64,000 bases of DNA from Liopterus haemorrhoidalis. Its lineage: Eukaryota > Arthropoda > Insecta > Coleoptera > Dytiscidae. The translations under genes were made by a program, and so were the position numbers. Shown piece by piece: positions 11,031 through 20,115 of this stretch (within the stretch, counting starts at the first letter, position 1; every line of letters begins with the position of its first letter). A model generated the notes under the pieces. That model had not been told where the DNA came from. It made no database searches and saw nothing but the letters and a program-made list of their open reading frames with translations. The stretch spans positions 52,089,466 through 52,153,465 of the forward strand of contig OZ020611.1 of assembly GCA_963971575.1 (NCBI GenBank), read 5' to 3'.

Positions 11031-11785
11031 AATTGTTATGTTTATTAATATTGGTTTGTGTCCGAGATGAACACATGTAATATATTGAGAGGTTATAAAA
11101 AAAAAATTGTGAATAGGTACTATGATTATAAATGAAAGATGTAAAGTATAAGTGAAAAAAGTGATAGATGAATTAAACAGGGTGGAAAGATGACTTACCA
11201 CCTTATTTGTTTAGAAAAAATAACACAGGTAAATTTTCTGTTTTAACCACTATGTTGTTCTTTTTCTTCTCTCCATTTAATTTAAGTATCCATAATTAGG
11301 TAAATAAATCCCCACGATAAGTACTTAATGCATTTTTCATTTTTAAATGACTTCTCAATTTGTCTACATTAAAATTTTTGTGTTTTTTTAATTGGTAATA
11401 AACGAAGTAATAAATTACTGCAACCTAAGCCAATTCAAAATTTTGGGCAAAATGTGGGGAGAGTCGGGGATTGGTCCAAGATTGGCCACTGGTGTTACAT
11501 GAAATCAATTCGAATGCTTGTATTTATTATCTGCACAATAAGACCATAAGGTAATATAAATTACGACATAGGCATGAATTACGAATTGCTATCTGGACTG
11601 CCCTTGATGACCGACCTTCGTGGAATTTTTATTATTAAAATTCATAATTAGGTAATTCATCTCAGCAAAAAGTGTCAATAGTTGAAATCACTTATATCCT
11701 CGCGCTACTCTTTAGATAGTGAGCAATTTCCATTAATATAAACATGTATATAAAATACACTCATACAAAATTTTGAATTTATTTC
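11031..11785. other. AT-rich stretch, no gene recognised
   Basis: No reading frame with family-like content, no terminal repeats and no match elsewhere in the window were recognised. It ends where the 11.79/37.77-kb duplicated segment begins. Confidence 0.5.
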
Positions 11786-12186
11786 ACACGCTGTTATTAA
11801 TTTTATTTGGATAGTAAGTTGTTCTGTCTCTGTCGAACGTGTTAAAATAGAATTAACGCCAAGAAGGAAACATAAAAACATCAACATTCTGATTTTTTTC
11901 CATCGAATTTCCTATTTCAAATAAGATTTTAGCAGCTGCAGCGTATCTCTCGATGGAATAAGGAAATAAATTTTGCCGTGTGTTTTTCTTTTTTTCAATA
12001 TTCCTGTTGACGCTCTGATAAAGTTTCTCCGGAAATTGCGAATTTTAAAAATATGAAGACTGTTATTACATTTTCTACATTTTCAAGTATGAAAATTATG
12101 TTGACGGATTTATAATATAAAAATTTCAATTGTTTGTATATGTATTTGGTTTTATTTTTTAACGTAAGTTAATTTCGTCGCCGGTC

Positions 12187-12305
12187 AGCTAATCACGGGA
12201 CAGGATATTACCAGTTAGCCAATCACGGGAGAGGGTGTCACCTTTTAGCCCATCAAGAGACAGGGTGTCCCCAGTTAGCCAATCATGAGAACCTTAGGAA
12301 AAATT
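12187..12305 (+). repeat. 30-bp tandem repeat, about 3.5 units
   Basis: The anchors agctaatcacggga, agccaatcacggga, agcccatcaagaga and agccaatcatgaga are spaced 30 bp apart from about 12187. A further copy of the last unit with its flank (ccagttagccaatcacgaga) lies at about 12748. The units contain a CCAAT-like core, but there is no evidence of function. Confidence 0.75.
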
Positions 12306-12448
12306 GACGTCATCATGTTACCGACACTACATACAGACACTTGCTAATATAGTTATTCAAATACTTTTAATGATTAAAACGATTCATTTTCTCTCAGTAG
12401 GTACATTACATTTATATTGTTAAAACCAAAAATAATTTGAGACGTTTA

Positions 12449-12733
12449 TTTATGCCTATGAAACCCTAGACATTTCTGTATGTAATTATATTGGTAGATT
12501 CCTAGAGAATAAATCTGCAAAATATTGTTCATATCGGTCAAAGGATATAACAGTGTCTAAAGTTTCTTGTTTATGCCTACGAAACCCTAGACATTTCTAT
12601 ATGTTATTTTATTCGCAGTTTCTTAGAGAATAAAACAGCAAAATATTGTTGATATCAGTCAAAGGATATAGAAGTATCTAGAGTTTCTTGTTTATGCTTA
12701 CGAAATCCTACACATTTCTATATGTAATTATAT
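12449..12733 (+). repeat. 121-bp tandem repeat, about 2.4 units
   Basis: Units begin with tttatgcctatgaaacccta at 12449 and related sequence at 12570 and 12691, giving exact 121-bp spacing. The internal phrases tctgcaaaatattgtt and gtcaaaggatata are shared. The last unit is cut off at about 12733. Confidence 0.85.
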
Positions 12734-12965
12734 AGAGACCTGAAGAGTCCCCAGTTAGCCAATCACGAGAACCTTAGGAAAAATGACTCAGTGTTACCCA
12801 GATCACTAACACACGCTAGCTAACTATATACGTACGATTAATGATTACACATTACATGTGCACGTAAGATAACTCAAATATCACGATATGTTATAGTTGT
12901 AAGCATACCTTCAGAAAAACTATTGGCGAACATATTGAACATTTAGTGAAAAATTTACATTTGTG

Positions 12966-13155
12966 CGAGGGGAACATTTTAAGTTTTTACAAAAAATAAG
13001 AAAGACATTTTTTTTTAGAACTGTTTTATTGCTTTTCAAAATATTCGCCTTTAAGATTTATACACTTTTTCAAATTGCACTAGTTCAAACCAAATCTCGA
13101 AAAATGTTTTCCACTCCGAAGTTGGCATCTCAAAAATATGGTTTTCGAAGGCGTA
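12966..13155 (-). mobile_element. Mariner 3' end fragment (M0)
   Basis: The sequence begins with cgagggg and matches the 3' end of mariner copy M2 (38209-38400), including ttttattgcttt and ccactc(c/t)gaagttgg. On the minus strand the second phrase belongs to the coding sequence near the mariner C-terminus. It breaks off at about 13155 at a repeat related to the (TCTG)n element. Confidence 0.75.
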
Positions 13156-13376
13156 ATTCAATGTTAAGCCGTTTGGCTACAGTTTCTACCATACAGACAG
13201 ACAGATACATGAGGTTTTTTGGTGGTCATACCTACAAAACCCTAAAAAACATAACGGTTTGGAATAAAACATTTAAAAGTGGAGATCTTGCCTTCTACTG
13301 CGGGCGCCCAACATTTGTTTTTACTGTCCGGATTTCTGCGATAAACAGAACCGAATGTATATTTATTGTACTCAAA
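13156..13376 (-). repeat. Fragment related to the (TCTG)n repeat element
   Basis: The reverse complement contains gtctgtctgt, then gtagccaaacggct, and aggtatgaccaccaaaaaa. The same phrases occur in order at 18885-19010 on the plus strand. The DNA from 13260 to 13376 has no recognised content. Confidence 0.6.
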
Positions 13377-14149
13377 GTACAAGGGTTACCTCTTATGCTT
13401 TTACAAACGACCACTAGATGGCAATATTGAAATGTGTCATTACTATATTCATAAAATTTGACATTTGCTATTGTGAAATCAGTGGCAGCTTATAAATTGA
13501 CCCAGTAGTTTGTTGACAGTGAGTGTTTAAAAAACAAGTTTGTGAAAAAATGGATATTACTCGTGATGGTTTTCGTTGGATGATTTGTTTACGATTTTAG
13601 TAAAGGCCTAACTCAACAGCAATGTATAGATTCGCTTCGTTCAACGTTTGGTAATGAAGCACCATCAGAAAAGACTGTTTACAATTGGTTTGCAGAATTT
13701 CGTAGTGGTCGTGCCTCCGTCAGTGATGAATCTTGTGAAGGTCGACCAAAATCGGTTGTGATAAATACAAAAGAATATCGAGATAGAGGCATCCTTTGGC
13801 ATATCGCAGACTGCAATACATTCGTTTTGCATGAACATTTAACTGTGAAAAAGATCTGTTCCCGATGGATTCCGCATAATTAGACCGAAGCTCAAAAAAA
13901 GGCTAGTGTTGGTTGGTGTAAAGGAATGTTAAAAAAAATCAACCTCGGCACTGCAAAATCCGTATACATCATTACAGGTGACGAAACTTGGATGTTTTAC
14001 TTGAACCGGAAACTAAACAACAATCCACTGTTTGGGTCTTCCAAGATGAATCGAAACCCACAAAATTTGTTCGTTCACGAAGCACTTCCAAGAAAATTAT
14101 CGCTTGTTTCTTCGGTTGTACTGGACATGTCGCAACCATTCCTTTAGAG

Positions 14150-14798
14150 CAGCGGTTCTCAAAGTGGGGTCCGCGAAGTGATTTCGGTAGGTCCGTGAAA
14201 AACGAACGCATAGTTATTTATATTATATAACTGACTGAACTGCGTCGTTCCCCCACCACATTTAGTGACCTGCCTTCGGAGGAAAATTTAATTCAAGAAC
14301 AGTTGATTGATTTAATAAATGATGAGGGTGCAAAACATGTTTTCCGTGGAACTTGTTGTAGTGATTTTTGGATTGAAATGGCACAGTCCTATCCTGATGT
14401 TGCAAAGATGGCTCTAAGAGTCCTCATTCCATTTGCGACCACCTATGAGTGTGAGTCGGCTTTTTCTACACTACTTAGTATCAAGACAAAATCTCGAAAT
14501 AGATTATGCGCGACAAATGACATGAGAGTTGCACTGGCCAAAACAAAGCCAAACATAGAAGAATTAGTTCAGGCAAAGCGAATGCATCCATCCCATTAAA
14601 ATTGTTATATGTTATTTAACGATTACATAGCATGTAATATTGTATGTAATATTCTGAATACATAATTGTTTGTAAAATAAATGTTTTATTCACTGTACTT
14701 TTCCTTTTTTTTTTTTTATTAATAGGGGTCCTCGAGCACTCGAACAATTGTTAAAGGGTCCGCCACGCCGGAAATTTAAAAAAATTTGAGAAACGCTG
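14150..14798 (+). mobile_element. Internally deleted hAT element inside mariner M1
   Basis: Ends are cagcggttctcaaa and, reversed, cagcgtttctcaaa (13 of 14 identical). The 8-bp target duplication ctttagag is perfect at 14142-14149 and 14799-14806. The element keeps only the C-terminal part of a transposase gene. This TIR type and C-terminus resemble the hAT group from which ZBED5/SCAND3-like genes derive. Confidence 0.93.
14230..14599 (+). pseudogene. hAT transposase C-terminal (dimerisation) fragment
   Basis: An open frame of about 120 codons follows a TAA at 14227. It reads FSDLPSEEN, then DFWIEMAQSYPDVAKMALRV, then LIPFATTYECESAFS, and ends in MHPSH. The W-x-x-x...YP...A-x-x-x-L-x-x-x-x-x-T-x-x-x-E-S-x-F-S pattern is the hATC dimerisation domain. 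The zinc finger and catalytic core are absent, so it is not functional alone. Confidence 0.85.
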
Positions 14799-14892
14799 CT
14801 TTAGAGGATTGGCGAACAATTAATTCTGAATGATATACAACAATTTGTTTCCCAGAACTCATGGACAAAAACAGGAAAAACAAGCAAAAACA

Positions 14893-15053
14893 TTTTTTTT
14901 TTTTTTTGGACTTAGCTACTATGGCCATTATCCATCCAGAAGATGGATATTTATTTTTGAAAAATCCATGCCATAACCGGGATTCGAACCCGAGCCCTCA
15001 TGGTCTAGAAGTTAGTGCATCGCTACACTAACCACTACGCCATAGTGACTGGC
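14893..15053 (-). mobile_element. SINE family 1 copy, tRNA-derived
   Basis: On the minus strand it starts gccagtcactatggcgtagtg (A box). The B-box-like ggttcgaatcccgg follows, then the tail tggccatagtagctaag and an A-run. It lies inside mariner M1. The copy contains a small internal duplication near the A box (tagtg...ctacacta). Compared with M2, about 50 bp of mariner is missing at the insertion point. Confidence 0.88.
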
Positions 15054-15270
15054 AATTGATTATTTGAAGGATAAAAACATCGAATTAATGTCACATTACC
15101 CATATTCACCTGATTTATCCCCTAACGACTTTTTTTTGTTCCCCAATGTCAAACAAAAAATGCGTGGAAAGCGATTTTCATCACCTCTAGAACTGTTGAA
15201 GCCTTTGAAAACCATGTTTTTGATATACCGACTTCAGAGTGGAAAAAATGTTTCGAGAATTGGTTTGAAC

Positions 15271-16280
15271 TAGAGATGGGAATTTCGGCTCAGTTTGCGG
15301 AACCGGATCAGTGGAGGTCGTTCAGTTTGTTGAGCCGGTTCATTGATCCGGCTCAGTGATCCGGTTAAGTAAACATGTCTCCGAAACACAGGACGGTCGT
15401 AAGTTCGTAGGTAGAAAGTCGTTTAGAGCCGGTTCTTGCAATATATAAACTGTAAATATGATCCCGAGACACAGGTCGGTCGGTTGTTCGGTCGTAGGTA
15501 GAACGTCGTTTACACCCGGCTCTTGCTTAGAGCCGATTCTTGCAATATATGAACTGTAAACATGATCCCGAGACGCAGGTCGGTCGGTCGTTCGGTCGTA
15601 GGTAGAACGTCACTTAGATCCGACTCTTGCTCAGAGCCGGTTCTTGTAAACATGATCCCGAGACACAGGTCGGTCGGTCGTTCGGTAGAACGTCGCTTAG
15701 AGCTTAGAGGTAGAACGTCGCTTAGAGCCGACTCTTGCTTAGAGCCGGTTCTTTTAAACATGATCCCGAGACACAGGTCAGTCAGTTGCCGGTCGTCCGG
15801 TCGTAGGTAGAACGTTGCTTAGCCCCGACTCTTATCTAACATTTTTGAAACAAGCAATTCACTTTATGTAGCTACTGTATTTTAAACCAGATGTGGTAAG
15901 TTTATGGCGATGTTTATTGCCCTTATAAATCGGACATCTGGGATTTGGGCAATATTTTTAATATTTTTATATAGTATGGTTGTAAGAAAATACAGACTAA
16001 CCCTATTAGTTTCAAATAAAGTGCCCTACAAATTGATGACAAAATACACTTTATGATAATACATTACAAGCCAAGTTCTCGCGAAGTTCAACATGACATC
16101 GATCCAGATCCGGATCACTCCGGTCACAGTTCACAATCGCCCGACCAATCGTATCCTTGAAACTTGAAACTATACAGAGAGCCGTGAGCCGGCTCATTTC
16201 AATTTGGTGAACCGTGTCACTTCGGTCAGTGTACTGAGCCGGCTCAGTGAGCCGGTTCGTTCATGAACGACCCATCTCTA
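15271..16280. mobile_element. Non-autonomous hAT with internal minisatellite, copy 1
   Basis: Ends are tagagatggg and cccatctcta, flanked by the perfect 8-bp duplication gtttgaac (15263-15270 and 16281-16288) in the mariner C-terminal codons. No transposase is encoded. Subterminal DNA is rich in short direct and inverted copies of gagccggttc/gaaccggctc motifs. A second copy with its own 8-bp duplication lies at 44839-45428. Confidence 0.93.
15360..15840 (+). repeat. Internal minisatellite of the hAT element, about five units
   Basis: Units carry catgatcccgagacacagg, tcggtcg, taggtagaacgt and gactcttgct. Their anchors lie near 15377, 15460, 15564, 15654 and 15762, so units are 83-108 bp. The copy at 44.8 kb has only one such anchor (about 44929). 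Confidence 0.85.
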
Positions 16281-16503
16281 GTTTGAACGCATGCAGAAGT
16301 GTATAAATCTTAAAGGCGAATATTTTGAATAGAAATAAAACAGTTTGTTCCAAAAAAAAATTCATTCTTAGTTTATGCAAAAACTTTCACCTATGTTCGC
16401 CTGCTCATTTTTGCAATCAGTACGCAATAAGTAACCCGGATATTTTAAGAATTTTCCGCAAAAAAATTCATCGCGTGTTTGTATAATTAGCTACCTGCAA
16501 ATA

Positions 16504-17273
16504 CAGACGATTCCGCTTAATTGGGCCACCGCTTCATTGAGGCAGCCGCTTATTTGGGCCAAATTTCAAAGAACAGAAACCAAACCAAGGAACCAACAGT
16601 AAATTTACCTGTTTAATTGGGACAACATTCCGCTTAATTGGGACAGTAAATTTAAGATCACAGTACATATTATGTTACACATATTCTCAAGAAAAAATAT
16701 GTGCAAACAATTTAATATGATGCGCTTCATATCTTTTTGATTCACAAGATGAAAAAATATATTTAAAAAAACAAGCAAATATACTAGCAAGTTGAAGATT
16801 GTGAGGATTCAATTGTAGAAAACATTAAATCAAAACATGAAAAATCAGACGAAGATGACGATGATGATGACTAACCAGGAGGCAAAAAAATGTATGGCCG
16901 TGTTACAGCGTTATTTTATGCAGGAAGGAAATGAAGGGAGCCCTACATCCGCACTGAATACCTGTGCTGATTTTGTGGAAGTGAAATGTTACAAAAACAA
17001 AAGACAGACTACACTTGACGCATTTTTGCATTGAATTAAATTGTATGTACCTATTTATTATTTTATTTTGCAATTTATTATTATTTTTTCTTAAAAGTTT
17101 ATATTTTTTGGTTATATGTAATTTATAGTTTTGTCCAAGAGTTTATAAAATAAAATTATTGAAAGAAAAATTGTTTTGTTTAATTTTATGTGAAATTCGC
17201 TTAATTGGGGCAGCCGCTTAATTGGGCCAAAATGCCTAAGTCCCGATGTGTCCCAATTAAGCGGAATCGACTG
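16504..17273. mobile_element. Internally deleted pogo/Tigger element
   Basis: Ends are cagacgattccgcttaattg and, reversed, cagtcgattccgcttaattg, flanked by TA on both sides. Subterminal copies of ccgcttaattgggcc are in both orientations. The remaining coding DNA is only the transposase C-terminus. Together these identify a Tigger-type pogo element. Confidence 0.9.
16793..17034 (+). pseudogene. Tigger transposase C-terminal remnant
   Basis: An acidic stretch (EDCEDSIVENIKSKHEKSDE followed by an Asp run) ends in a frameshift. The next frame gives NQEAKKCMAVLQRYFMQEGN, NTCADFVE and the terminal KNKRQTTLDAFLH. The acidic run followed by QTTLDAFL is typical of Tigger/Jerky-type C-termini. The DNA-binding and DDE domains are gone. 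Confidence 0.8.
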
Positions 17274-17315
17274 TATTATAAAACTTTTTAGTAAAATTTG
17301 TCAGTAATTTTTATT

Positions 17316-17476
17316 TATTTATTTTTTTTTTATGTATTTTTTTTGACTTAGCTATTGATGCCATTATCCAGGAGCATTTTATTCATTGAAAAATTCCATG
17401 CCATAACCGGGATTCGAACCCGAGCCCTCATGGCCTAGAAGTCAGTGCACTAACCACTACGCCATGGTGACCGGCT
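17316..17476 (-). mobile_element. SINE family 1 copy with 12-bp target duplication
   Basis: It has the same layout as the copy at 14.9 kb: a T-rich start (A tail), ggattcgaaccc (reverse B box) and accactacgccatggtgacc (reverse A-box region). It is flanked by gtaatttttatt at 17304-17315 and 17477-17488. Confidence 0.9.
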
Positions 17477-17488
17477 GTAATTTTTATT

Positions 17489-18865
17489 AACTTAAATACA
17501 AATAAATAAAAAGAAGTTACCCATTTTTAGAAATACAATTATAACTACATTTAAATGTAAGTGCTAATGTGCAATAAAACTTTTATCTGTTCATAGAACT
17601 TAAAAAAAAGAAATTTCATCGTCTGTTAAATAATTTGTATGATGCAAAAACATAAACCTAAAATCTACAAAACAACAATATATAAATTTCTGCATGCTTC
17701 TTTCAGACATCTCCTCTCCTAGGCAAAAGACATTTAATTACATCTTTCATAGAAAGGCCCGCTTTGCACAAGACATATATACATTACGGTACACGGTACA
17801 CGGCAATAACATGGGGACAAGCGCATTCTTGTACTCACACATACACAATATCATCATAGTGCGGAGATGTCACCGACGTAATAATCATTGGAGTTAACAT
17901 TTGTCGCGTTATTATGGTAAATATTTTATACTTTTAAATGTATCGTATGACATGTGTCGTGATTTTTAAACGGAACAAGGATTCAAAAACCAGTGGTAGC
18001 ACGTCCTGTAGAGGCACACAGCTTCCATTTAAATTTTTAAAACAAAATTGAAATAATTTGCTAGAGTCTATTTGCCATAACAATGAGATGACGTCACAGT
18101 TGCAAAACTTGTTGCCCATGTTGCCACTTCTCTAATTGTCAAAAAAGTTAGGTTATATATAATACTTCTAAAAAAGATTGAAAACCATAATTTGCTATGG
18201 AGGAAAGGAATTAGCAGTTCTTTCAAATCGATTTGTCGTGAAATTTATGGTTTAAATTATGACTGTGAATGTATAGTGTATAATGTAATTCAAAATAAAA
18301 TTAATCGTCACAAATAATTATTTTTAGAAATGAAACGGTCTATCTTACAACGGTCTGTCGTGTAGGACAGACCGTTCGGCTAGACTATGATTAACCGTTC
18401 CTGTCCATTCCACACATTTTAATGTGGAAATATTTGACATGATTTTTTAAAAATTGACTACAATATTGGACTGATGATGATTGGATACCCAATCGAACGT
18501 CTTTATTTTTCAATAAATTTATGATGATTATTAAATAAGACTTTTATTCAATGCTGTTGATGCTATTGGATGTTGTTGTTGGTATGGAGCAGATCACTGG
18601 TGATATACAGGTTGTTGTTGCTGATAACAGCAATGCTGTTAATGGTGTGAAGAATACAGTTGCGTCTCGAGAACGTTCCGCGTGTCAGTCTGGCCGTGTT
18701 AGTGAAAATATCATTATACAACATTTACCCTTATTTACGATCGTAGTGTGCTATATCGTTGCTAAGGCATATTGTTTTATGTAAATAGAGATAGAATAGT
18801 AGAAAATATATCATATGATGTGCGAGACGTATTAATTGATCAATAACATCATGTCTTATTATTAA
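17489..18865. other. Mixed AT-rich DNA, no recognised gene
   Basis: The stretch contains a 64-bp block (17718-17781) repeated with one mismatch at 44630-44693. It also has a short hairpin near 18347-18375 (aacggtctgtc / gacagaccgtt). A 77-codon open frame at 18551-18784 resembles nothing I know. Confidence 0.5.
17718..17781 (+). repeat. 64-bp dispersed block (second copy 44630-44693)
   Basis: The two copies from cctaggcaaaagacattt to cacatatata (sense as written) differ at one base. Flanks differ completely. Its source is unknown. Confidence 0.85.
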
Positions 18866-18924
18866 AAAAATACCTACAAAACCCTGTAGGTATGACCAAA
18901 AAACCCTTATACCGTCATTTTGTC

Positions 18925-18978
<54 letters not shown>
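18925..18978 (+). repeat. (TCTG)n microsatellite
   Basis: There are about 13 uninterrupted tctg/gtct units. Confidence 0.95.
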
Positions 18979-19458
18979 TCGGTAAAAATTGTAGCCAAAC
19001 GGCTACACCTAAAGAGTTGAAATTTGGCATGCTTATACAACTCTTTGACCCGCACATAGGAAAAATACTAAAACATCTAAAAAACATACCCCCCTAAAAA
19101 TATAAACAAATATGTGCTCATCGAAAACAAAAATATTTTTTTTAAATTCTGAGTAGGGTATCAAATGAAAGCCCTTAGTACGTGGATTAACGATCAAATT
19201 TTTATTTTTGCAAAATAAATTATTTTGATTCGATTTTTGCCAAAATTGTGCAAAAAAATTTTGTCCCACACCCTGTAGCCCAGATGGTTTAAACTAAAAA
19301 TTTAAAAAAATTCTAAGTAATGTATATTGGTGTGAACTGAAATAGTACAACAGGAATTTTTGATCAAATTATGTTTTCGGAAAATAACGCATTTTTTGTG
19401 GTTTTTGGTTCACAAAGTACAAAAGTTATACCAATGTAAGACAGTCACATGCAAAGCG

Positions 19459-19535
19459 TGCGATAGCTTAATGGGTTAGAGCACTGCTAAAATGAGCTGG
19501 AAAACGAAGGGTTTCGAGTTCGAGTACGGAGTGAA
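19459..19535 (+). other. tRNA-like segment with pol III A-box and B-box-like motifs
   Basis: The sequence gatagcttaatgggttagag resembles a tRNA D-arm/A box. About 40 bp on, gagttcgagtac resembles a B box. The spacing fits a pol III internal promoter, but the anticodon arm does not fold convincingly. It is therefore called a tRNA-derived sequence rather than a tRNA gene. Confidence 0.5.
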
Positions 19536-20115
19536 TTTTATTTTTTCTGTTTTTTTTTTGCATTTTTATTATGTTGAAATTATTTTGTCAAAATTCTAGT
19601 TATATTTTGACAAATGTTGTATTTAATTTTTAAGAGCGTAAATTTAATAACTAGTCTTATTATATGATTAACAGACGATAAATTATTTTAAAAATATCGT
19701 TCATTTTGCCGTGATTACTACAAAGTAAAACTTGTCCTACACACTCAGCATACCGCCTTCACTTATTATATACCTGCGAAACCCTGAAATGTGTGAATAT
19801 TCACACTTCACATCAATTTTTTTATTAATATCAGAAGTGGGATAGGCCTATCACCCACAAGATATATAAAATAAGTGCTATATTAAAAATATTTTTTTAA
19901 TGCAACAATACATTGGTGTACAGAAATTGTTGTATAATATTGCAAAGGATAATGTAAAGGTTTAAGTTAAAGGTGTTGATTGAGAATTATATAAAGGTTG
20001 TATGAATTATAAGCTAGATAAAGATTGGCGAATTTTAAGGTATAGTATTTCTGATTTGTTTAATGGTAATTTAAAAATTTTGGAGTATTGTTAATATATA
20101 TATATATATATTATT

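Larger units (their letters stand above)
11790..13155. repeat. Duplicated segment, copy 1 (copy 2 at 37768-38400), interrupted
   Basis: Bases 11790-12105 match 37768-38078 (shared: tagtaagttgttctgtc, attcctgttgacgctct, gaagactgttattacatttt). Bases 12830-13155 match 38080-38400 (shared: acatgtgcacgtaagataac, attcgcctttaagatttata). In copy 2 the two halves are contiguous. In copy 1 they are separated by about 725 bp of tandem-repeat DNA. The second half runs into mariner sequence in both places. Confidence 0.8.
13550..16332 (+). pseudogene. Mariner transposase M1 (DD34D type), interrupted
   Basis: Translation starts at ATG 13550 (MDITRDGFRWMI) and frameshifts near 13590. It continues LTQQQCIDSLRSTFG and TVYNWFAEFRSGR, the N-terminal helix-turn-helix region. 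A deletion follows EGRPKSVVINTKE. The linker WIPHN is followed by a TAG, then WCKGM. The first catalytic Asp is in TGDETWMF, after which the frame shifts to ETKQQSTVWVFQDE. The block that normally holds the second Asp (HHDNA in M2) is missing at the SINE insertion. YSPDLSPNDFFLFP and the C-terminal MQKCINLKGEYFE-stop are still readable. The enzyme would cut and paste at TA sites; this copy is inactive. Confidence 0.85.
13379..16400 (+). mobile_element. Mariner element M1, split by two hAT elements and a SINE
   Basis: The left end (caagggttacctcttatg) resembles the M2 terminus (cgagggctacctttcagg). The right end near 16400 is the reverse complement of a related sequence. Between them lies a mariner transposase gene interrupted by a hAT at 14150-14798, a SINE at 14893-15053 and a hAT MITE at 15271-16280. 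Both hAT insertions have perfect 8-bp target duplications inside the coding sequence, so the mariner is older than all three. Confidence 0.85.
18866..19790 (+). repeat. Unclassified repeat with (TCTG)n and tRNA-like boxes
   Basis: It begins near cctacaaaaccctgtaggta and is followed by a (TCTG)n microsatellite (about 18925-18978) and gtagccaaacggctac. A long AT-rich part follows, then a tRNA-like segment at about 19459-19535, and it closes near acctgcgaaaccctgaa (about 19770). A fragment of the same family lies reversed at 13156-13260. No coding capacity was found. Confidence 0.6.

Noticed and set aside
14975..15045. tRNA genes at the SINE heads
   Set aside because: A and B boxes are present, but no proper anticodon arm or acceptor stem folds, and the same sequences recur with LINE-like tails and target duplications, so they are SINEs.
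15510..15810. Arg/Ser-rich open frames on both strands
   Set aside because: They are translations of the hAT minisatellite; the same DNA is non-coding and variable in the second copy.
18731..19087. Open frame of 118 codons over the (TCTG)n array
   Set aside because: Its main feature is a repeated TDRQ-like translation of the microsatellite. No domain or coding signal lies outside it.
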